5,725 nt of DNA, from assembly GCA_903870955.1 (NCBI GenBank), contig CAIQEX010000270.1, positions 1 through 5,725 of the forward strand, read 5' to 3'. The notes under the pieces are model-generated. The model was not told the origin of the DNA, made no database searches, and was given only the letters and a program-made list of their open reading frames with translations. Shown here piece by piece: positions 1 through 5,725 of this stretch. This stretch comes from an uncultured beta proteobacterium. Lineage in GTDB: Bacteria > Pseudomonadota > Gammaproteobacteria > Burkholderiales > Burkholderiaceae_C. The translations under genes and the position numbers were made by a program. The number at the start of each line of letters is the position of its first letter. Positions within the stretch are counted from its first letter, which is position 1.

Positions 1-776
1 CAGAAATCTTCTGCGGGGATGGCGAAGTTGACGCTCTGGGCACTGCGCAAACTGGACGTCGTAATGCCCACCAGATTGCCGCGCTCATCAAACAAACCGC
101 CGCCGGAAGACCCCGGCGAAATCGGCGCCGTGGTCTGTAGCATGCGGATCTCGCCCAACATGCGTTTGCCCGAGATCAGGCCTTCGGAGAGGGTTCGCTC
201 AAGCTGCCGCGGGTTGCCAATGGCATAGACGTTTTCGCCGATATCCAGCGAGTCGGCACTGCGGATGCCAGCCACCGGACGCAAAGCCATGGTGCGTGAG
301 CGGATCACGCAGCGGTCGGCCACATAGTTGGCCGCCACCAGCTCGACGGGCGAGACATCTCCCTTATCCCCGGTTCCGATTTCCGCATTGTCCCCGGCGC
401 CCACCATGACATGGCAATTGGTCACCGCCAGGTCCTCAGAAATGGCGACCGCCGAGCCAAAGATGCTGGCGCTGGAATCGAGGCCACCCGATGACTTCCG
501 GTTCAACACCCAGTACACCGACTGCGACGCCAGTTTGTACAAATCCCGGGTGGAGAGTTTGCCCTCGGCACTGACTTCGGAGGGCATGTCCGGCGCGTTG
601 CGCCAACGGATCGGATCGGGGACCTGGATGATGTCGAAAGGCACCCCTGCCGGCGGCGTGGAACTGCCCACTCGGACCTTGCCGCTTGCGTCGCGCCACT
701 GGTACCAGGATTCGGCATGGGCGGCCTGACCGAGCGTGAAAATCAATCCGATGAAGAGCAGGCGAAGCTTGTGCAT
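1..776 (-). CDS. Exported trypsin-like serine protease, N-terminal part (C-terminus beyond the window)
   Basis: I translated this 258-codon open frame directly; it is open to the left edge. Residues 1-21 form a signal peptide: positive start (HKLR), hydrophobic core LLFIGLIFTLG, and an AHA cleavage site before ES. Residues 24-42 (WYQWRDASGKVRVGSSTPP) resemble a DUF4124 module, common at the N-terminus of exported proteobacterial proteins. From about residue 100 the chain reads as a chymotrypsin/HtrA-type fold. The likely triad is His122 in TNCHV, Asp154 in ADRCVIR and Ser224 in PGSSGGGLFD; the spacings (32 and 70) fit the HtrA/trypsin pattern. GENVYAIGNP and LSEGLISGKR are typical family segments. 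It should act in the periplasm or outside the cell on an unknown substrate. A PDZ or other C-terminal domain would lie off the window. ATG 776 is supported by the signal peptide and an in-frame TAA four codons upstream, but no good SD sequence precedes it. Family call firm; function unknown. Confidence 0.88.
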   Translation of the reverse strand, partial: MHKLRLLFIGLIFTLGQAAHAESWYQWRDASGKVRVGSSTPPAGVPFDIIQVPDPIRWRNAPDMPSEVSAEGKLSTRDLYKLASQSVYWVLNRKSSGGLDSSASIFGSAVAISEDLAVTNCHVMVGAGDNAEIGTGDKGDVSPVELVAANYVADRCVIRSRTMALRPVAGIRSADSLDIGENVYAIGNPRQLERTLSEGLISGKRMLGEIRMLQTTAPISPGSSGGGLFDERGNLVGITTSSLRSAQSVNFAIPAEDF

Positions 777-803
777 TCGGCAATGTTAACTGCTGCAAAA
801 ACC

Positions 804-1037
804 CTAGTCGCCGTAAAACATTTGCCGCGCCGTGATGATCGTCACGAAGATTTCCTGTGGGCTGAATTCCGGGAAATGGTCCTTCAGCGTGCGGTAGGCC
901 AACACCTCCTGGCCACTGGTGCCGCCCCACGGTGTGCGGCGATCAAAAAACGGCCGCAATACCTCGTAATGGGGTGGAAAAACCAAATTTGTTTTGCGGC
1001 GGTCACCCGATTCGGGAATGGACGGAGAAATCGACAC
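804..1037 (-). CDS. Small hypothetical protein, 77 aa, no recognised family
   Basis: I do not recognise this protein. I chose GTG 1037 because AGGGGG lies 8 nt upstream. ATG 1067 in the same frame would give 87 residues but has no SD-like sequence, and an in-frame TAA lies five codons before it. The frame looks coding: its second half is rich in G/C at third positions, and residues read as an ordinary soluble protein, with PHYEVLRPFFDRRTPWGG followed by a likely helical tail (AYRTLKDHFPEFSPQEIF, then VTIITARQMFYGD). I see no signal peptide, membrane segment or cysteine, and the product is probably cytoplasmic. It lies after flgL on the same strand and ends 27 nt before the protease start, so it is probably co-transcribed with the protease. 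It could be a lineage-specific accessory protein or, less likely, a chance ORF; overlapping frames here give cysteine- and histidine-rich, low-quality translations. Confidence 0.6.
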   Translation of the reverse strand: MSISPSIPESGDRRKTNLVFPPHYEVLRPFFDRRTPWGGTSGQEVLAYRTLKDHFPEFSPQEIFVTIITARQMFYGD

Positions 1038-1045
1038 GGTAAAAG

Positions 1046-1051
1046 CCCCCT
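1046..1051 (-). promoter_or_regulatory. Ribosome binding site deciding the start of the small ORF
   Basis: AGGGGG on the minus strand, 8 nt before GTG 1037. No comparable purine run precedes the alternative ATG at 1067, so this site favours the shorter product. Confidence 0.45.
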
Positions 1052-1094
1052 GAAATACCAATGGCATCCATGGTGGCAGTTATGGGCACAAACC

Positions 1095-1130
1095 TCAAGC
1101 GAATGCGTGTGGTCCAGGCCATGCGCTTGA
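1095..1130. repeat. Imperfect inverted repeat in the gap after flgL
   Basis: TCAAGCGAATG at 1095-1105 faces CATGCGCTTGA at 1120-1130. Ten of eleven positions pair (A1102 opposes G1123), with a 14-nt loop. It lies between flgL and the small ORF. No T-run follows on either strand, so it is not a standard intrinsic terminator. It could be an operator, an mRNA stem-loop that blocks 3' decay of the flgL message, or chance. Confidence 0.4.
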
Positions 1131-1149
1131 TACAGCACAAAGACCGCTC

Positions 1150-1191
1150 GCGCTTAAAAACGCCGCAAGGGAGACGCCGCAGTGAAAGCGC
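1150..1191. repeat. Short inverted repeat just downstream of flgL
   Basis: GCGCTT (1150-1155) and AAGCGC (1186-1191) are complementary arms about 30 nt apart. Between them ACGCCGCA occurs twice as a direct repeat (1160-1167 and 1174-1181). The stem is short and the loop long, and no T-run follows, so terminator function is doubtful. It starts 17 nt after the flgL stop codon on the minus strand. Confidence 0.25.
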
Positions 1192-1207
1192 AAAAGGGAA
1201 AACGCAA

Positions 1208-2461
1208 CTAACCGATGTAATTGAACAGCGACAGTTTTTGAATCTGGGCGTAGGACTGCAGCGCCGCCTGGTATCCCGTCTGCTGTTTCTGGAAGTCGGA
1301 GACGGCCTTGATCATGTCCACGTCCTCGGCGCGTGAACGGTTGGCCTCCTGCTCCACGTTGCGCTTGTCGTTGGTGGCGGTGATGGTGTCCGCACGGCTG
1401 AGGAGGTCACCCGCCTGACCACGCACCGCCGAGATGCGCGCCATGCTGATATCAATGTTGTGCAGCGCCTGCGACACGGCCTGGTTGGCGGCGTTGCTGT
1501 TGGTGGCGCTGTTGATGTCATTCACCGCGTGGTCGATGGTGGAGAAAACACTGGCGTTGGGATCGACGGTGACGACGTCGGCTGCAGCGGGAGGGATCGA
1601 TGGCGTGCCCTTCACATTCAAGCTGATGCCCGGCATGCCGGTGACCTCGAAACCCAGCTCTTTGGACCACGGCACCGTCGCGCCGCCCGACACCAGGCTG
1701 CCCGGCACCGGTGGGTTCTCGGCCAGGGTGTAGGTGACCTGGTTGTTGACGCTGTCAAAGTTGGTAATGGTGATGGTATAGCCCGAACCATTGATGGCAC
1801 CGTAGACCGAAGTGGGGTCCTTGGCGATGCTGTCGGTGGTCAAGCCACTGTTGCTGGTTTTGACGTTGTAGGTGGCATCGCGCGCCGGCTGCAGCATGAA
1901 CGCACTCTCGCCATCCAGCGTGGAGGGAATGGCGTAGGTTCCGCCAGCCGAGGTTCCGGGGAGCCCCGTGAAGGTGTAGTCGGGGATGCTGCTGGCCGGT
2001 CCGACGAAGGGCTTCAAAGCGCTTCCCAATGCCGCGAACAGCGGTTGCCCATTGCTGTCCTGGGCATTGGCCAAGGTCAGGATGTGCTGGCGCAAACCGG
2101 CGATCTGGTCACTCACGGTCTTGCGCTCGGCGGCACTGAAACTGCCGTTGCCGGCACTCGATACCAGATCGCGCACGTCCTGCATGGCGCTGGTGATATC
2201 ACCCAACGTGCTCTCAGCGGTGGCGATGGCATTGCGCTGCACTTCCAGCGCACGCTGGTCGGTGGCAATGCGTGCCAGGCGATTCAAGGCCCGCTCGGCC
2301 TGCGCCGCACCGGTGGGGTCGTCAGACGGGGTGGTCACTTTTTTCCCCGACGAGAGGCTTTCCTGCAAGTTGGCCAGGCTGTTTTGGCGCGAGGTCAGGT
2401 TGGCCAACGTGTTGTCATAGCTGTTGGCGCTTCCTAGCCTTGCGAACGACGGGACAGACAT
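1208..2461 (-). CDS. flgL: Flagellar hook-filament junction protein FlgL (HAP3)
   Basis: FlgL forms the second junction ring between the FlgK zone of the hook and the flagellin filament; it is exported by the flagellar type III system and acts outside the cell. The 417-residue product has the flagellin-like layout. The N-terminal coiled-coil segment (about 1-140) contains LQESLSSGKKVTTPSDDP at 32-49, the hallmark of the FlgL/flagellin N-terminus. A variable, Gly/Thr/Ser-rich exposed region follows (about 140-300). The C-terminal helical region (about 303-417) contains RISAVRGQAGDLLSRAD and ends in YAQIQKLSLFNYIG, the usual FlgL terminus. It is about 100 residues longer than the 317-residue Salmonella protein, with the extra length in the middle. 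As expected for an exported axial protein, there is no Sec signal and no cysteine. ATG 2461 has AGGAG 8 nt upstream. It follows flgK by 22 nt and is the last flagellar gene here. Confidence 0.95.
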   Translation of the reverse strand: MSVPSFARLGSANSYDNTLANLTSRQNSLANLQESLSSGKKVTTPSDDPTGAAQAERALNRLARIATDQRALEVQRNAIATAESTLGDITSAMQDVRDLVSSAGNGSFSAAERKTVSDQIAGLRQHILTLANAQDSNGQPLFAALGSALKPFVGPASSIPDYTFTGLPGTSAGGTYAIPSTLDGESAFMLQPARDATYNVKTSNSGLTTDSIAKDPTSVYGAINGSGYTITITNFDSVNNQVTYTLAENPPVPGSLVSGGATVPWSKELGFEVTGMPGISLNVKGTPSIPPAAADVVTVDPNASVFSTIDHAVNDINSATNSNAANQAVSQALHNIDISMARISAVRGQAGDLLSRADTITATNDKRNVEQEANRSRAEDVDMIKAVSDFQKQQTGYQAALQSYAQIQKLSLFNYIG

Positions 2462-2469
2462 GGTTTTTG

Positions 2470-2474
2470 CTCCT
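2470..2474 (-). promoter_or_regulatory. flgL ribosome binding site
   Basis: AGGAG 8 nt upstream of ATG 2461, in the 22-nt gap after flgK. It fixes the flgL start. The gap is too short to hold a complete promoter, so flgL depends on transcription from upstream. Confidence 0.7.
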
Positions 2475-2483
2475 AGAACGGGC

Positions 2484-4445
2484 CTAACCGCCCATGGTCT
2501 GAATCAGGGTGGTGAAAATGGTCTGCGCGACCTGAATCATTTTGGCTGCGGCCTGATAGGACTGTTGGTACTGGATCAGTTTGGCCGCCTCTTCGTCCAG
2601 GTTGACACCCGCCACGCCGGTGCGATCCTTCTCCGCGTTGGTGGCGATATTGGTGGAAACCGTGGCCGAATAATTGGCACTCTGGCTGCGGATGCCGATC
2701 TGTGAAATCAAGCCGGCATAGCCATCGCTCATGGTGGCGCCGTCAAACATGGCAAGGTCTCGCAAGTCCATCATGTTGGTGGCATTGCCGCCATTGAGTT
2801 TGACGTCCAGCCCCGTGCTGGTGATGTCCTGCACGGTGAAGGTGTCACCGTTCTGCGGCGCGCCCTGCAGGGTCAAAGTCCAGTCATTGGCCGGACTTCC
2901 CACAGGCGGCGTGGGCGGGATCGGCTGCCCCGAAGTGTAGGTAAACGGACCCGTACCGTTGGGGAACGGACCGACGCCGCTGAGCGAATACTGGGTCGGG
3001 CTGACCGCGGTGTTAAAGGTAATCGTGACCGGCATCGCGACCGGCGGATTGACATTGGTTTTCAGCGAAGTGAGTTGCAGGCTGCCGGTGTTGTTGGCAC
3101 CCATCTTGCCCACGATGGGGCTGGCCACGGCCAGCGCGCTGGGGGTGGAAAACTCGCGCGCGATATTGGTGGCTGCCGAGGCGAATGGTTTGAGCAAAAA
3201 GCGGTCGCCGGTTTGTGCGGTTGCCAAGCCGGTCAGGGTCAGCCCGTCAAACGTGGGCGCTGCCACCGTCGGGTCAAAGCTGCGTGTGATGCCGTCGGAC
3301 AGGCGGGTCACAGCCACCTGGTTGGGCGACAGCACCTTGACCTGGTAGTTGGAGGCGACAAACTGGGTGGCATCTGCGATGTTGAGTTGCAATGCAGCCG
3401 CGGGCGAGCCATTCAGCGCGGCAGGTGCTACGGGCACCAGAATGTTGTTTACGCTGACGGGCGTAAACAGGTTTTGCCCGACTTGGCCATTCAGATCCAG
3501 GCCGAGCTTGTGTTGGGTATTCAGCGTCGTGGTGACGGCGGTCGTCAGGCGCCCCAGCAGGTTGCGGCCCTCCACCATGTCGGCGTTCTGGAAACGCAAC
3601 AGACCGGGCACTTCTCCGCCACCCAGCACGTTTTCATCCATGGTGACCGAGAGGCCGTCACGCGTCACCGTCAATTTGTTTTGTTGCGGATCACCAAACT
3701 CATCCTTGGTCGGCGACAGAATCAACTTGGAAGCCGTGCCCCCCAGCACCAGAGACTGGCTGCCGCCGATGTAAATGCCGATGGACCCGTCATCCGCCGG
3801 GACCGAGGTGGTCTGAATGTACTGGTTGAGGTCGTGAATCAGTTGGTCGCGTTTATCCAGCAAATCGTTCGGCGGTTGGCCATTGCCTTGGGCCAATGCA
3901 ATCTGCGCATTGACATCGGCAATGTTCTGCGCCAGTGTATTCACCGAGTTGAGCTTTTCGCCCAACGCCTGGGAGATGCCGGATTGCAAATCGTCCAGAC
4001 TTTGCGAGGCGTCACGCAGCCGGCGTGTGGTTTCATCTATCCGGGTCAGCACCACGGTGCGGGCAGTGATGTCGGTCGGTGTACTGGCCACATCCGACAT
4101 CGAGTTGAGCATGTCGTTGATGGACTGGCCAATCCCGTTGGCACCGCCCTGAAAAATATTGCTGAGCTGCTTCAGGTAGTCCGAACGCGTGGTGTCCGCA
4201 GACTGTATCGACGTTGCCAAGGTGCTTTGCCGGGTCAGGAACTGGTCGTAGTTGCGCTGGATGGTTTGTATCTGCACGCCTTTGCCGATGTATCCCGCGC
4301 CCGTGAACTGGCCCTCGACGGTGCTGAGCACGACATTCTGGCGCGAATAACCCGTGGTGTTGACGTTGGCAATGTTGTTGCCAATGACTTGCAGCGCAAC
4401 CTGGTTGGCCTTCAGCGCCTGGGTGCCGATGTTCAGAATGCCCAC
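2484..4445 (-). CDS. flgK: Flagellar hook-associated protein FlgK (HAP1)
   Basis: FlgK forms the first junction zone on the end of the hook, to which FlgL and then the filament attach; it is exported by the flagellar type III system. The 653-residue product starts with the rod/hook/HAP family motif: ILNIGTQALKANQ at 3-15, then IGNNIANVNTTGYSRQ at 21-36. A helical D1 region follows, with the conserved LLDKRDQLIHDLNQYI at 195-210 and GLLRFQNADM at 281-290. Residues about 330-560 are a variable, beta-rich insert. The C-terminal helix closes with DEEAAKLIQYQQSYQAAAK (617-635) and ends LIQTMGG, the standard heptad-type D0 helix. It is about 100 residues longer than the 553-residue Salmonella protein. 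The start codon is GTG; the family motif begins directly after it, and AAGGA lies 9 nt upstream. The gene follows flgJ by 12 nt. Confidence 0.96.
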   Translation of the reverse strand: MGILNIGTQALKANQVALQVIGNNIANVNTTGYSRQNVVLSTVEGQFTGAGYIGKGVQIQTIQRNYDQFLTRQSTLATSIQSADTTRSDYLKQLSNIFQGGANGIGQSINDMLNSMSDVASTPTDITARTVVLTRIDETTRRLRDASQSLDDLQSGISQALGEKLNSVNTLAQNIADVNAQIALAQGNGQPPNDLLDKRDQLIHDLNQYIQTTSVPADDGSIGIYIGGSQSLVLGGTASKLILSPTKDEFGDPQQNKLTVTRDGLSVTMDENVLGGGEVPGLLRFQNADMVEGRNLLGRLTTAVTTTLNTQHKLGLDLNGQVGQNLFTPVSVNNILVPVAPAALNGSPAAALQLNIADATQFVASNYQVKVLSPNQVAVTRLSDGITRSFDPTVAAPTFDGLTLTGLATAQTGDRFLLKPFASAATNIAREFSTPSALAVASPIVGKMGANNTGSLQLTSLKTNVNPPVAMPVTITFNTAVSPTQYSLSGVGPFPNGTGPFTYTSGQPIPPTPPVGSPANDWTLTLQGAPQNGDTFTVQDITSTGLDVKLNGGNATNMMDLRDLAMFDGATMSDGYAGLISQIGIRSQSANYSATVSTNIATNAEKDRTGVAGVNLDEEAAKLIQYQQSYQAAAKMIQVAQTIFTTLIQTMGG

Positions 4446-4454
4446 GGTGCCTGT

Positions 4455-4459
4455 TCCTT
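4455..4459 (-). promoter_or_regulatory. flgK ribosome binding site overlapping the flgJ stop codon
   Basis: AAGGA, 9 nt before GTG 4445; its first two bases are the last two bases of the flgJ TAA stop (4458-4460). This supports the GTG start and suggests translation of flgK is coupled to flgJ. Confidence 0.65.
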
Positions 4460-5375
4460 AAACCTGTACGCGGCGCAGTTGCAGCGTGGTGTTGATGGCG
4501 CGGCTGAGTTTGGCGGCGTACTCGGGGTCGGTGGCATAGCCGGCCTTTTGCAATCCGCTGGCAAAGGCCTGGGGGCTGCTGGTTTGTAGTTTGGCCTTGG
4601 CATAGCGTGGGCTGTCGCCGACCAGCTTGGCGTAGTCTTTGAAAGCCTCTTCATAAGAACCGTAAGAGCGGAATTTGGCCACGCTCTTTTCGGCCACACC
4701 GTTTTTGTATTCCGTGGTGGTGACTTCGGCCACTTTGCCGGTCCAACCGGGTGTCGCCTTGATGCCAAAAACGTTGAACGAGGGCGTGCCGCCTTTGTTT
4801 CTGATTTCGTGCTGACCCCAGGCGGTCTCATGCCCAGCTTGACCAATCATGTAGCCCGCCGGAATTCCGGTGGCCTGTTCGGCCTTGGCGGCGGCGTCCG
4901 ACAGCTTGTTGACAAAGGCTATCTGGCCTGCCGTGGGTGCTTTGCTGGTCTTGCTGATTGGGCCGATTGGGCCGATTGGGCCGAGATTGTGCGTCGAATC
5001 GGCCGGAGCCGAGGCCTTCGGCAGACCGGGCGCAGCATCGGTTGGCAAGCCCATTTGCCGGGTCAATTGGGTCGCAATCAAATCTGAGAGCCCACCGGGT
5101 TGGCCCGACATTTGCACCGCAAACTGTTGGTCCAGCAGGTCCGTTCCGAGGTCGCTACCGGCGTTGTCCAGCATGCCCGATTTCATCGTGGCATTGGCGT
5201 CGCGCATGCTCTTGAGCAACTCTTTCATGAACAGCGATTCAAACTGCTTGGCGGTTTCCTTGATGGCTTCTGGCGTTTGCTTGCCGGCTTCCAGTTTCAG
5301 GTTGCCCAGCGACTGTGCATCCGCCGCCAGCGAATGGTTGAAGGACGAGGTGCCATAGACCGAACCGTAGCTCAT
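4458..5375 (-). CDS. flgJ: FlgJ: rod assembly protein with peptidoglycan hydrolase domain
   Basis: FlgJ caps the growing rod in the periplasm and cuts peptidoglycan so the rod can pass. The 305-residue product is the two-domain form. The rod-binding domain covers about 33-108 (AKQFESLFMKELLKSMRDA at 42-60, then LLDQQFAVQMS). A Pro/Ala/Gly linker covers about 109-147, and a GH73-type glucosaminidase domain about 148-300. Glu183 in QAGHETAWG is the expected catalytic acid, matching Glu184 of Salmonella FlgJ. NVFGIKA (201-207), Glu222 in TTTEY and Asp247 in FKDY match other conserved positions, and AGYATDPEYAAKL (278-290) is typical. There is no Sec signal, as expected for export through the flagellar apparatus. 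The linker contains a (GPI)3 run made by an exact 9-bp tandem repeat. ATG 5375 lies 1 nt after the flgI stop, with GAGG 9 nt upstream inside flgI. Length is close to the 316-residue Salmonella protein. Confidence 0.96.
   Translation of the reverse strand: MSYGSVYGTSSFNHSLAADAQSLGNLKLEAGKQTPEAIKETAKQFESLFMKELLKSMRDANATMKSGMLDNAGSDLGTDLLDQQFAVQMSGQPGGLSDLIATQLTRQMGLPTDAAPGLPKASAPADSTHNLGPIGPIGPISKTSKAPTAGQIAFVNKLSDAAAKAEQATGIPAGYMIGQAGHETAWGQHEIRNKGGTPSFNVFGIKATPGWTGKVAEVTTTEYKNGVAEKSVAKFRSYGSYEEAFKDYAKLVGDSPRYAKAKLQTSSPQAFASGLQKAGYATDPEYAAKLSRAINTTLQLRRVQV
4956..4982. repeat. Three exact tandem copies of a 9-bp unit in the flgJ linker
   Basis: GATTGGGCC occurs three times in a row (4956-4964, 4965-4973, 4974-4982). 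On the coding (minus) strand it gives Gly-Pro-Ile repeats at residues 132-140 of FlgJ, between the rod-binding and hydrolase domains. The unit is a multiple of three, so gain or loss of copies would change linker length without breaking the frame. Confidence 0.9.
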
Positions 5376-5376
5376 A

Positions 5377-5725
5377 TCAGATGACCTCGAGTTCGGCGTT
5401 CAGCGCACCGGCTGACTTGATGGCTTGCAGGATGGCCAACAAATCCTGTGGCGTGGCGCCCAATGAATTGAGGGCCTTGACGACATCCGCGAGTTGCGCA
5501 GAGGCCGGTATTTGAATCAGCTTGCCGGGTTCGGCCTTGATGTCGATCGTGGATTTTTCGGTGACCGTGGTCTGGCCACCCGAAAGTGCACCGGGCTGGC
5601 TGACCGAGGGCGTGCTGGAAATGCTGATCGACAGGTTGCCGTGGGCAATCGCGCAAGAACCCAGGCTGACCGCCTGGTTCAACACGATCGAGCCGGTACG
5701 CGCATTGATGATGACCCGTGCGGCC
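5377..5725 (-). CDS. flgI: Flagellar P-ring protein FlgI, C-terminal 115 residues (start beyond the window)
   Basis: FlgI is the periplasmic P-ring subunit of the basal body; the ring surrounds the rod at the peptidoglycan layer. Only the C-terminus is present and the frame is open to the right edge. It begins in RVIINARTGSIVLNQAVSLG, the conserved C-terminal FlgI segment, followed by CAIAHGNLSISI. It ends with LADVVKALNSLGATPQDLLA, then ILQAIKSAGALNAELEVI, which matches the FlgI terminus closely. The stop TGA lies 1 nt before the flgJ start. An ATG exists inside the region (5685), but the conserved segment continues upstream of it, so it is not the start. The signal peptide and N-terminal half lie outside the window. 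Confidence 0.95.
   Translation of the reverse strand, partial: AARVIINARTGSIVLNQAVSLGSCAIAHGNLSISISSTPSVSQPGALSGGQTTVTEKSTIDIKAEPGKLIQIPASAQLADVVKALNSLGATPQDLLAILQAIKSAGALNAELEVI
5385..5388 (-). promoter_or_regulatory. flgJ ribosome binding site inside the end of flgI
   Basis: GAGG, 9 nt before ATG 5375, within the last codons of flgI. With the 1-nt gap between the two genes it points to translational coupling of flgJ to flgI. Confidence 0.6.

Noticed and set aside
237..244. GCCGATAT on the plus strand, resembling the -10 element of a flagellar sigma-28 promoter
   Set aside because: No TAAA-type -35 element sits at the right distance, it lies inside the protease gene, and it points away from any gene it could serve.
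436..930. 164-codon minus-strand frame overlapping the protease start and the small ORF
   Set aside because: The protease frame has a signal peptide and catalytic motifs here; this frame is an offset shadow rich in His, Arg, Pro and Gly.
884..1138. 84-codon minus-strand frame overlapping the small ORF
   Set aside because: Its composition is heavy in Cys, His, Arg and Trp and looks like an out-of-frame reading. The 804-1037 frame has the better composition and SD sequence.
1131..1160. Possible sigma-70 promoter for the small ORF on the minus strand (TTAAGC, 17 nt, TGTATC)
   Set aside because: Each element matches only three of six consensus bases, which is expected by chance in a gap of this size.
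1131..1207. T-rich stretches after flgL as an intrinsic terminator
   Set aside because: The T-rich stretches (such as GTTTTT near 1156-1161) do not directly follow a strong GC stem, so I could not support a terminator call.
1460..2437. 325-codon open frame on the plus strand, antisense to flgL
   Set aside because: It has the same low-quality Gly/Arg/Val composition and lies entirely opposite the well-supported FlgL.
3075..4589. 504-codon open frame on the plus strand, antisense to flgK
   Set aside because: The translation is rich in Gly, Arg, His, Gln and Val with no family motif, typical of the antisense frame of a GC-rich gene. FlgK on the other strand is certain.
4809..5087. Plus-strand frame with a repeated Ala-Asp-Trp motif
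   Set aside because: The repeat is only the antisense reading of the 9-bp repeat in flgJ.

Overview
The window is the distal part of a bacterial flagellar structural operon read on the minus strand, followed by two non-flagellar genes on the same strand. In transcription order (right to left) it holds: the C-terminal 115 residues of FlgI (P-ring), FlgJ (rod assembly protein fused to a peptidoglycan hydrolase), FlgK (hook-filament junction protein 1), FlgL (junction protein 2), an unrecognised small ORF of 77 to 87 residues, and the N-terminal 258 residues of an exported trypsin-like serine protease that runs off the left edge. I see no credible plus-strand gene and no RNA gene, mobile element, CRISPR array or frameshift.

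The organism is probably a betaproteobacterium, most likely Burkholderiales and perhaps Comamonadaceae (Rhodoferax or a relative). This is inferred from the moderately high GC, the flgI-flgJ-flgK-flgL order, the two-domain FlgJ, the style of the enlarged FlgK and FlgL, and a DUF4124-like N-terminus on the protease. The sequence alone does not settle the genus.

The flagellar genes are tightly packed: 1 nt between flgI and flgJ, 12 nt between flgJ and flgK, and 22 nt between flgK and flgL. Each has a Shine-Dalgarno (SD) sequence in or next to the end of the preceding gene, so they are very likely co-transcribed. FlgI forms the periplasmic ring around the rod. FlgJ caps the growing rod and opens the peptidoglycan. 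FlgK and FlgL are exported later and join the hook to the filament.

After flgL comes a 140 to 170 nt gap with two inverted repeats, then the small ORF and the protease 27 nt apart. These two probably form a separate unit or a read-through tail of the operon. They are the least explained part of the window. I find no strong evidence of a previously undescribed system. The best candidates for a second look are the small ORF, the protease with a cysteine beside both its catalytic His and Asp, and the exact nonanucleotide repeat in the FlgJ linker.
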